A stretch of 9,174 nucleotides of DNA. Source: Deltaproteobacteria bacterium (GTDB lineage: Bacteria; Desulfobacterota; JAENJC01). The notes beneath the pieces are model-generated. The model saw nothing but the letters and a program-made list of their open reading frames with translations, ran no database searches and was not told the DNA's origin. The DNA lies in NCBI GenBank assembly GCA_016208525.1, contig JACQYJ010000142.1:1-9174 (forward strand), in the 5' to 3' direction. The number at the start of each line of letters is the position of its first letter. Position 1 is the first letter of the stretch. This document shows positions 1 to 5,528 of this stretch, in pieces. The position numbers were made by a program, and so were the translations under genes.

Positions 1-488
1 TGTGACGATGCCGCGACCGCTGTCTTAGGCCTATTCTCTCCTGCTATATCTATGACTGTCGCGCCTTCTTCGATGATGTTCAGGGCATATAATTGATTGA
101 CCGCGCCGAACTCATTCTGAGTGACATTCACACCGAGCTTTGCTTCGCCCACACTCAATCTTCTCTTGGCCACTATTTGTGTCTTTACAAGATCACCGGA
201 TGTGCGCGGTGGTATGGTTCCGATCATGAATTCTTTCTGGCCCATTAGTTGAAGATTTTCATCATTGCTTACAAGCGATAGCTTAACTCCTTCAGCGGTC
301 AGACTGCCGTTATTGACGACCTGCACTTCAAGCACAGCCTGCTCACCTTGCTCAAGGCTGTTGCCGCCGTTTTTGCTCATAAGCCTTACTGAATAGTTCA
401 ACTTCGGCCTGTTTACCGCAACGGGGATCTGAATGTCTTTCTTGGCTGCCGCGAAATCGGACTGATTGATCGCCAGAGTCACTGCGGC
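1..488 (-). pseudogene. In-frame continuation of the CARDB lipoprotein gene after the stop
   Basis: Directly after the TAA at 489-491 the same frame reads AAVTLAINQSDFAAAKKDIQ and on to the window edge, 162 codons with no further stop. It completes the third repeat (strand ending IPVAVNRPKLNYSV) and adds a fourth CARDB-like repeat with QAVLEVQVVNNGSLTAEGVK and a turn reading IGTIPPRTSGD. The last visible residues are IAGENRPKTAVAASS. No ribosome binding site or good start was found just after the stop, so this part is probably either untranslated (decayed gene) or made only by readthrough or in an unmutated relative. The true 3' end lies outside the window; a C-terminal enzymatic domain, for example a caspase, would fit but is not seen. 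Confidence 0.7.
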
Positions 489-2246
489 TTACGAGGAGTC
501 AAACGTCCTCGGGGCACTAAGGGTGATTCTCTGAGCAGGCGCTGCCGCGCCGTCCTTCAGATCACCGATATCAATCCGGGAACGAGAAAGGCTAAGCCCT
601 GATGCCGGTGTGAACGATATGGCCACATTCTTCGCTGCAATCTGGCCTTTGTTACTTACCGCTACCTCTATTTCATATTCTCCGCCGTTCGTGATCGTCT
701 CGACCTTTGCGCCTTTGGAATAGATTTGATAGGCATACTGCAGATCAGGCGATTTTTTCGAGTAGCCCTGGGCAAATTTGTATTCCGCTTTATCAATCGG
801 CCGCACATCCGCCACGCGCAGATTCGCGGCTATGTTTTTCGCATCGAAATTCCGAGGCACCTCGAAGGCCAGCTTTGCCTTTGCCGTCTCGCCCGGCGCA
901 ATGGTCCCGATGAATGTGGTTTCATGCCCGGAAAGCCAAGCGACACCGGAAGTCATATCAGAACCTACGAGATTTACGCCAAGCGCCGGACCAGTCCCGC
1001 TGTTTCTGACAAATGCGGTCAGTTCAACCGTTTCGCCGCTTTCAACGATATGATTTCCGTTGCCCTTTGCAAGGCCGATGTTGCCATCTTCTATTTCTGT
1101 CGAGACAATCTCAAGCTTAGGCTTCTCAAGCTTTGCTACTGGAATATTCATGACGACTTTCTTTGCGTCATACCCCCTCTTTTCTTTAAGATTCATGGTA
1201 AAGACAGCCTTGCCGTCCGATAAATCAAGTCCCGCCTTGAGCAGCACTTTTATTTCCTTTGTCTCACCCGGCGGGATGTCACCGATATTGATATTTTTGT
1301 CGAAACCTATCTTCGGGTTATCAGATGTAATCTCAAGGTTAGTGGCATACCCTGTGCCTTTGCCAGTGTTTTTTGCTGTAACGGTCATCTCTGCATCCTC
1401 ACCGGCATCAAGAGAGTTATTCGGGAAAAATCCGCCCGAGTCGGAGAAGCGGACGAAAAGGGCAAGGTCGGAGGGAAGGGCGCGTTCTTGAGCTTTTGCG
1501 AGAGCAATAGGACCAAGCTCGGATTCAGTTTTCTTCAATAACTCGTTAAAAGCATCCCTGAGCGTTTTCTCTATAGATTTTGTTAGATCATTATTAATCG
1601 ACGCATTACAAGTAGCCTCTTGAGTTCGTGCAAAATCAGAGCTTTCACCAGATAATGTCGTTACAAATTCACTTGTTTTGGCATCAAGCACCTGCAAGGT
1701 GTACTTCATAGATATAGCAATTTCAAGCGGCGTCCCCGCTGCATAACAACCCAAATTGCACTTGTCTGTTTTCCCATCAAACAAAGCGAACCAAGCATAG
1801 TAAGGCTTCATAGTTCTTTTTCCTGTCCCACCATTATTATTTACGATTCCGTTGAGTTCAGCAACCAATATATAGTTATAGTCATCCCTGTTTTTTATCT
1901 CGCTAATGTCTTTATAGATATCTACTTTGTTAAAAATGGCTGGCATTCCTTTAGTAAACAGTTTTTTACTCGGGACTCCCAAAACAAAATCAAAATATAA
2001 ATCGCCATCTTTCCTAACCTCAAAACGCTCGTTCATGCCAACAAAATTATATGCGCATATTGCCTTAAAACTGCCTTGCAGAACTATATCTTTAAAAGAG
2101 TCGCGCATTATAAGCTCTATCTTTACTGGAAGCTTTATCCCTTCCGGTTTATATCCCTTAAATTTTACCTCTATATCTGTCGTTGTTGCGCACGAAGCAA
2201 GCAAAATTATTACTCCTAAAACAAAAAATCTAAGGTGTCCGGCCAT
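489..2246 (-). CDS. CARDB-repeat lipoprotein, cut short by an in-frame stop
   Basis: 585 codons from ATG at 2246 to TAA at 489-491. The start is fixed by a consensus AGGAGGT (2257-2251) four bases upstream and by a lipoprotein signal right after it: hydrophobic residues 7-17, then lipobox L-A-S-C with lipidated Cys19. Residues 20 to about 250 form a domain I do not recognise, with a Cys pair near 163/167. From about 262 come Ig-like beta repeats of CARDB/DUF11 style, each with an extended 'N.G.G.A' strand and an 'IG.I.PGET' turn (IGDIPPGET at 321-329, IGTIAPGET at 446-454, IGDL at 560-563). A third repeat is interrupted near its end by the TAA. Such repeats usually act in protein adhesion or as spacers outside the cytoplasm; related lipoproteins often end in a caspase domain, but none is visible here. 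It may be a pseudogene. The first 250 codons are much more AT-rich than the repeats. Confidence 0.75.
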   Translation of the reverse strand: MAGHLRFFVLGVIILLASCATTTDIEVKFKGYKPEGIKLPVKIELIMRDSFKDIVLQGSFKAICAYNFVGMNERFEVRKDGDLYFDFVLGVPSKKLFTKGMPAIFNKVDIYKDISEIKNRDDYNYILVAELNGIVNNNGGTGKRTMKPYYAWFALFDGKTDKCNLGCYAAGTPLEIAISMKYTLQVLDAKTSEFVTTLSGESSDFARTQEATCNASINNDLTKSIEKTLRDAFNELLKKTESELGPIALAKAQERALPSDLALFVRFSDSGGFFPNNSLDAGEDAEMTVTAKNTGKGTGYATNLEITSDNPKIGFDKNINIGDIPPGETKEIKVLLKAGLDLSDGKAVFTMNLKEKRGYDAKKVVMNIPVAKLEKPKLEIVSTEIEDGNIGLAKGNGNHIVESGETVELTAFVRNSGTGPALGVNLVGSDMTSGVAWLSGHETTFIGTIAPGETAKAKLAFEVPRNFDAKNIAANLRVADVRPIDKAEYKFAQGYSKKSPDLQYAYQIYSKGAKVETITNGGEYEIEVAVSNKGQIAAKNVAISFTPASGLSLSRSRIDIGDLKDGAAAPAQRITLSAPRTFDSS

Positions 2247-2250
2247 AAAT

Positions 2251-2257
2251 ACCTCCT
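2251..2257 (-). promoter_or_regulatory. Shine-Dalgarno of the lipoprotein gene
   Basis: AGGAGGT on the minus strand, four bases before ATG 2246. It rules out the longer open frame that begins at 2408, whose first 54 codons would be read from repeat DNA and would bury the signal peptide. Confidence 0.85.
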
Positions 2258-2303
2258 GGAAATTACATTTAGGAACATGGAAGAATTTAATATAACGGCA
2301 ATT

Positions 2304-2357
2304 GTCATTTCGACCAAAGGGAGAAATCTTAAGATTCCTCTCTTCGTTCGGAATGAC
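2304..2357. repeat. Short inverted repeat, 'GTCATTTCGACC' family
   Basis: The left arm GTCATTTCGACC (2304-2315) pairs with GTTCGGAATGAC (2346-2357) at 10 of 12 positions. The inner part, GAGAAATCTTAAGATTCCTCTC, adds more pairing, so the unit can fold into one hairpin. The same two arms occur at 8829-8840 and 8963-8974, so this is a dispersed repeat. It lies in the 5' region of the lipoprotein gene. Confidence 0.7.
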
Positions 2358-2383
2358 AGATAGAATAAAACGGTATAATAGTC

Positions 2384-2501
2384 TTGTAGGGTGCGTCCCA
2401 CGCACCAACAGGTCTTTGCATGGACAGGTTTCAAACCGCCCCTACATTACATTCCATCCCATCTCTATCCAATATAATGGTGCGTGGGACGCACCCTACA
2501 A
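2384..2501. repeat. 118-bp element with perfect 24-bp terminal inverted repeats
   Basis: Bases 2384-2407 and 2478-2501 are exact reverse complements over 24 bp (arm core GTAGGGTGCGTCCCACGCAC). Each arm is itself a small palindrome, GGTGCGT-CCC-ACGCACC. The 70-bp interior holds no reading frame of note. This fits a non-autonomous MITE/REP-type element; no transposase is visible. A sequence GAGTTTCGCAAGAGGCTC at 2521-2538 just to the right resembles the right end of the element at 8795-9000, so the whole 2290-2540 stretch is probably a nest of repeats. It fills most of the gap between the lipoprotein gene and the caspase remnant. Confidence 0.8.
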
Positions 2502-2569
2502 ATTGTCGAACCACAAAAAAGAGTTTCGCAAGAGGCTCAACATCTTCCTCATTATCATTAAGGCTTCAC

Positions 2570-2811
2570 CTACAACCCAACCGTCATATTTCCGGAAATC
2601 TGTGGATCCTGGAGACGCGCAGGGCCTTTTGGCGATGATGCATCATGGACATCCACGCTAACGCGCTTGTAAAGCATCTCCAAGCTGTCCGGCTTGCTCG
2701 TAGCGAGGGTCTTTACGAGATAATAAGAAAACATCCTGTGCCCCTTCTCGTCAAAAGCATTCGCATATTGGTTATTGCCGGCGGCTGACAGAACGGTCAT
2801 TTTTGACGAAG
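2570..2811 (-). pseudogene. C-terminal remnant of a caspase-family (peptidase C14) protein
   Basis: The minus frame ending at TAG 2570-2572 reads MTVLSAAGNNQYANAFDEKG then HRMFSYYLVKTLA, the pattern of the last strand and helix of bacterial caspase-like domains ('vlsAa..nq.a....gHglFtYyLlk.L'). It ends PQISGNMTVGL. About 76 residues from Met 2800 remain; a full domain needs over 200, and the catalytic His and Cys would lie upstream. There the frame runs into the inverted-repeat element at 2812-2930 and meets TGA within it. No upstream caspase half is found on the far side: plus-strand genes begin there. I see no Shine-Dalgarno before Met 2800. It lies just upstream of the CARDB lipoprotein gene in the same direction, so it may be the tail of a former neighbouring paralogue. 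Confidence 0.65.
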
Positions 2812-2930
2812 TCGTAAAAAGTCACAGATCACCCTTCGACAAGCTCAGGGCGAACGGTGGTCAGGTTGGAATCATTGACTTTATTCCGTTCGTGGTGAGC
2901 CTGTCGAACCACAGAAAAGACTTTTTACGA
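2812..2930. repeat. 119-bp MITE-like inverted-repeat element
   Basis: The ends TCGTAAAAAGTC (2812-2823) and GACTTTTTACGA (2919-2930) are perfect 12-bp inverted repeats. Inside is a second, imperfect inverted repeat, TTCGACAAGCTCAGGGCGAA.. (2835-2857) against ..GTGAGCCTGTCGAA (2886-2908), matching at 19 of 23 positions. There is no coding capacity. It sits exactly where the caspase frame breaks off and 23 bp before the -35 box of the plus-strand genes, so its hairpin also separates divergent transcription units. Confidence 0.8.
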
Positions 2931-2952
2931 GACCATCAATAATTCATTCTAT

Positions 2953-2981
2953 TTGACAATAAACACCGCTATTGCTATCTT
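2953..2981 (+). promoter_or_regulatory. Possible sigma70 promoter for the membrane protein and DUF721 genes
   Basis: TTGACA at 2953-2958 is a perfect -35. A 17-bp spacer leads to TATCTT at 2976-2981, matching 4 of 6 bases of the -10. Transcription would start near 2988, almost on the ATG at 2990, giving a leaderless or nearly leaderless message. That agrees with the lack of a Shine-Dalgarno before this ATG. Confidence 0.4.
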
Positions 2982-2989
2982 CATACCCT

Positions 2990-3232
2990 ATGAATTCATT
3001 AGCCATATTGGCAGGCCTCCTGATAATCACAACATTACTGAACCTGCCCTTCGGATACCTTCGTACAAGCACGAAAAAATACTCTATCCAGTGGTTCCTT
3101 TACATACATCTCCCCATACCCTTCATTATCTTATTGAGACTTACTTTTGATTTTACCTGGAAGGCAATTCCATTACTGGTAGCTGCCGCCCTGACAGGCC
3201 AGTTCGCCGGCGCCAGGATGCGGCAGAAATGA
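2990..3232 (+). CDS. Small three-helix membrane protein, function unknown
   Basis: 80 residues from ATG 2990, beginning MNSLAILAGLLIITTLLNLP. Hydrophobic stretches near residues 3-22, 31-50 and 58-75 suggest three membrane helices, joined by a short basic loop (YLRTSTKKYS) and ending in a basic tail ARMRQK that probably faces the cytoplasm. A TTG at 2972 would add six residues but lies upstream of the predicted transcription start, so ATG is preferred. The stop overlaps the next gene's start (ATGA at 3229-3232), so the two are probably translationally coupled. I recognise no family and propose no function. Confidence 0.65.
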   Translation: MNSLAILAGLLIITTLLNLPFGYLRTSTKKYSIQWFLYIHLPIPFIILLRLTFDFTWKAIPLLVAAALTGQFAGARMRQK

Positions 3233-3711
3233 TTTCCACCATTGGTGAAATCCTTGGGAGTCTTCCCGTAAAAGAGAGAGTCAAGGAATACGGCCTCTGG
3301 AAGGTCTGGGATAAACTCGCAGGGGAGGCTGTTTCCAGGCACTGCCAGCCTGACAGACTCAAGGACGGTATCCTGTTTCTCAAGGTTGACTCTCCGGTCT
3401 GGATGCAGCAGCTGCAGTTCTTGAAATCCCTGATCCTTGAGAAGGTCAACGGATATATGAAGGAGAATGCCGTCAAGGATGTAAGGTTCCAGATCGGTAA
3501 ATTAAGACAGACCAGAAAGGGAAAATTCAGGCCGTGGAAGGAGGTATCTCTCCCCCAGGAAGTGGTTCTGAGGTTAGACAATGAACTGTCATCTCTGAGA
3601 GACCCCGAATTAAGGGATATAATAAAAAAGGTACGCATCAAAGAGGCCCAGGTCAAGGCCTGGAGGGATCAGAGACAAAAAGGCGGCTCAAGCAGCAGCT
3701 CCCCGGCATAG
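3229..3711 (+). CDS. DUF721 / DciA-like protein
   Basis: 160 residues. Residues 1-95 follow the DUF721 pattern: an N-terminal helix with IGEILGSLPVKERVKEYGLW, then W-D-K-L-A-G-E (about 27-33), the H-C-Q-P turn, DGILFLKVDSPVWMQQLQFL and the closing strand VKDVRFQIG. DciA, the best-known member, helps load the replicative helicase DnaB in bacteria lacking DnaC; whether this copy does so cannot be told from sequence. The C-terminal part is charged, probably helical, and ends GGSSSSSPA. Start ATG overlaps the stop of the membrane protein gene by ATGA. The last 43 bp overlap trmN6 on the other strand, which encodes the Ser-rich tail. Confidence 0.8.
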   Translation: MISTIGEILGSLPVKERVKEYGLWKVWDKLAGEAVSRHCQPDRLKDGILFLKVDSPVWMQQLQFLKSLILEKVNGYMKENAVKDVRFQIGKLRQTRKGKFRPWKEVSLPQEVVLRLDNELSSLRDPELRDIIKKVRIKEAQVKAWRDQRQKGGSSSSSPA

Positions 3712-4337
3712 CCCTTCTTCCCCTCGACCAGTACCACCTCAACCACCTTCGTATGTACCTCTTTAGCCCTCAGGGGGCCAATCTTGAGCCTCCGCATTAC
3801 TGAAATCACCTCGTTATACCTGTCAGCCGGATACACCACAGCAACCCTCCCGCCATCCCTGAGCAGATACTCAGAGGCCCCGATGATATCGGCCAGGGTA
3901 ACTGCCGCTTCATGCCTTGCCACGGTCCTTTCCAGATTCGGACCGATCCTTCCTTTGCCTATGGGATAATACGGCGGGTTGCAGACAACGAGATCAAACC
4001 TTCCGGCCTCAAATCTTTCCTTAAGACCCTTCATATCCCCTTTTACAATCTCTACCCTGTCCGAAAGGGATGAGAGATCAACGTTTCGTTTCGCAAGTTC
4101 AAAAAGGGTGTCCTGCAGCTCTACCCCTACGACACTCATCTCCTGTGATCTTCTGGCAAGGAGAATGGCGATGATCCCGCTCCCAGTTCCAAGGTCCATT
4201 ACCTTTGTCACACCAGTAAGGTCAGGAAAATCCGCAAGGAGGAGAGAATCAGCCGAGAATCTGTACCCCCTCTTCTTCTGGATTATCCTGACTCCCCCTA
4301 TCTCGTCAAGGGTCTCGTCCTCGTTTATCTTATCCAT
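3669..4337 (-). CDS. trmN6: tRNA1(Val) (adenine-37-N6)-methyltransferase-like protein
   Basis: 222 residues, the usual length of the TrmN6/YfiC family. It should transfer methyl from SAM to N6 of an adenine, in characterised members A37 of tRNA1(Val), in the cytoplasm. Visible motifs: GYRFSADSLLLADF (24-37), a family signature; SAM-binding MDLGTGSG (47-54); the acidic GVELQ (71-75) at the end of strand 2; catalytic NPPYY (120-124), typical of N6-adenine and N5-glutamine methylases; ARHE (140-143). The start ATG has AAGGAAGA just upstream and overlaps the end of the preceding methyltransferase gene by 8 bp, so translation is probably coupled. Related small methyltransferases with other substrates share NPPY, so the exact target is inferred. 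Confidence 0.82.
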   Translation of the reverse strand: MDKINEDETLDEIGGVRIIQKKRGYRFSADSLLLADFPDLTGVTKVMDLGTGSGIIAILLARRSQEMSVVGVELQDTLFELAKRNVDLSSLSDRVEIVKGDMKGLKERFEAGRFDLVVCNPPYYPIGKGRIGPNLERTVARHEAAVTLADIIGASEYLLRDGGRVAVVYPADRYNEVISVMRRLKIGPLRAKEVHTKVVEVVLVEGKKGYAGELLLEPPFCL

Positions 4338-5160
4338 TCTTCCTTGCCACTATCATCGCCCCTATCCCCATCCCCCTGAAAAAAGGAAATCTATGGATGA
4401 TACGATCTAATTTGCTTAATGCGATAACGGCTCTGGATAATGGTTTTTCCGTTGAGTAGTTGTAGTGGAATTGCTGAGGGATAAGATTTGGCAGGATTAT
4501 GAGCCCCTGAAAATCAAGGACGGAAAGGCCGACGCCATTGAGAAGCCCTGTTATCTCCGACGGCCTGAATGTCTTGAAATGAAGTGAACACCGGTCCCCG
4601 AAGGCGTCTAAAAAGGACCATTCCCTTATATGGCCTGAGCCTATTGTCTGAAGAGCGGCCTTAAGCTCATGGGGCTCAGACAGAAGGCCAAGGTTCCACT
4701 TGTTGTCCACATCGAACAGGAGATGTCCGCCCGGCTTCAGTATCCTTCCTGCCTCGGAGATGGCCTCACTATAGCCGTTATGGATGTGGCTTATTGTATC
4801 GCCAAAGGCCACAACTGCATCAAAAGAGAAATCAGGGAACGGGAGTTCCGTGGCGGAGCCTGCAACGAAGCTGCACCTGTCATTACACCTCTTCCTTGCA
4901 TGAAGAACCGATTCCCTTGATATGTCGAGACCGACAACCCCGGTTACACCTTCAACATTACTGAGTATCTGCGTAAATATCCCGGTGCCGCATCCGAGGT
5001 CCAGTACCCGCCCTTTTAATCTCGCCTTATTGTCGTCTACAGCCCTATGAAATGTCCTGTAAATGATCTTGAGTCCGGCGCTTTCCTCGATCCAGGATAT
5101 GTAATTATCCGCGAGGGAGTCGTAGACTGTCGCAGGTTTATTGTGAGAGGTGTTTTTCAT
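4330..5160 (-). CDS. Class I SAM-dependent methyltransferase, substrate unknown
   Basis: 276 residues from ATG 5160. The fold is clear: VYDSLADNY at 12-20, glycine-rich motif I VLDLGCGTG (52-60), acidic GLDIS (77-81) binding the SAM ribose, motif 'ATELPFPDFSFDAVVAFGDT' (103-122), and LKPGGHLLFDVD (141-152). The C-terminal third is variable and ends with FRGMGIGAMIVARKNG, the last beta strand. The N-terminal half resembles UbiG/BioC-type small-molecule methylases, but nothing shows the substrate. A TTG five codons upstream (5175) is possible; neither start has a good Shine-Dalgarno. The stop overlaps the start of trmN6, making a two-gene unit. Its 5' region is the repeat cluster 5186-5464, so its promoter may lie within or beyond that DNA. 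Confidence 0.82.
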   Translation of the reverse strand: MKNTSHNKPATVYDSLADNYISWIEESAGLKIIYRTFHRAVDDNKARLKGRVLDLGCGTGIFTQILSNVEGVTGVVGLDISRESVLHARKRCNDRCSFVAGSATELPFPDFSFDAVVAFGDTISHIHNGYSEAISEAGRILKPGGHLLFDVDNKWNLGLLSEPHELKAALQTIGSGHIREWSFLDAFGDRCSLHFKTFRPSEITGLLNGVGLSVLDFQGLIILPNLIPQQFHYNYSTEKPLSRAVIALSKLDRIIHRFPFFRGMGIGAMIVARKNG

Positions 5161-5220
5161 ATCGAGATTGTGCAATATGGGAAATAAACGGGACGGTTCT
5201 ATTTATTAAATAAAGTATAT

Positions 5221-5439
5221 CCTGAATCCTGCAATCGAACCACAGAGCACACGGAGGAAACCCTTTAATGCCAAAAGAAAAACCTTCTTTTAAATCTTTT
5301 CTCTGTGCACTTGTAGAGACGCAAAATTTTGCGTCTCTACCTCTTTTAAAATCAAAGTCACGAGAACACAGAGAAGTAAAGGGTTTTAAAAGGTTCTTAT
5401 ACTCAAAAATCATCTCTGTGGCCTGTGGTTTGCAGTTTA
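5221..5439. repeat. Dispersed repeat, copy 1
   Basis: About 219 bp shared with 8728-9151. It begins CCTGAATCCTGCAATCGAAC and ends CCTGTGGTTTGCAGTTT. Its ends are loosely inverted (CTGCAATCGAACCACAGAG against CTGCAAACCACAGGCCACAG), and inner blocks AAACCCTTTAA and AAAGGGTTTTAA also face each other, so the unit can fold into a long hairpin. No reading frame is conserved between the copies. It fits a non-autonomous element or REP/BIME-like unit. Confidence 0.8.
5313..5340. repeat. Perfect 28-bp palindrome inside repeat copy 1
   Basis: GTAGAGACGCAAAA is followed directly by its exact reverse complement TTTTGCGTCTCTAC. Copy 2 lacks it, having CTCAAAAGGTGACTTTTAAAAG at the same place, so it looks like a later insertion into the repeat or a variable loop. 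Similar GTAGAGACG palindromes are known from many environmental genomes. Confidence 0.85.
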
Positions 5440-5459
5440 GGTAGAAATTAGAACCGTCC

Positions 5460-5483
5460 CATTTCTCTGCCCATTTCTCTGCC
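5460..5483. repeat. Short tandem repeat
   Basis: CATTTCTCTGCC occurs twice head to tail, followed by a partial third copy ATTTCTCA to 5491. It abuts the right arm of the outer inverted repeat and may mark a slippage or insertion scar. Confidence 0.7.
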
Positions 5484-5528
5484 ATTTCTCACATTCAAGA
5501 GTTAAAAGCAGTCAGCAGATCGGGTTGC

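Larger units (their letters stand above)
5186..5464. repeat. Outer inverted repeat around the 5221-5439 element
   Basis: AAACGGGACGGTTCT (5186-5200) and AGAACCGTCCCATTT (5450-5464) are inverted repeats matching at 14 of 15 positions. The arms resemble the GGGACGGTTC/GAACCGTCCC repeats common in environmental bacterial genomes, often linked to REP-associated transposases; no transposase is present here. The pair encloses the dispersed repeat described separately. No coding sequence is supported in 5161-5528. Confidence 0.7.

Noticed and set aside
2247..2408. 54-codon upstream extension of the lipoprotein frame
   Set aside because: It is read from repeat DNA, hides the signal peptide and ignores the consensus Shine-Dalgarno before ATG 2246.
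2302..2661. Open frame of 119 codons on plus
   Set aside because: It crosses two palindromic repeats and the caspase remnant antisense; its residues come from repeat DNA.
5161..5175. TTG 5175 as start of the methyltransferase
   Set aside because: No Shine-Dalgarno favours it, and ATG 5160 is five codons downstream; kept only as an alternative.
5138..5485. Open frame of 115 codons on minus
   Set aside because: It lies in the nested repeat cluster, overlaps the methyltransferase start and shows no protein-like pattern.
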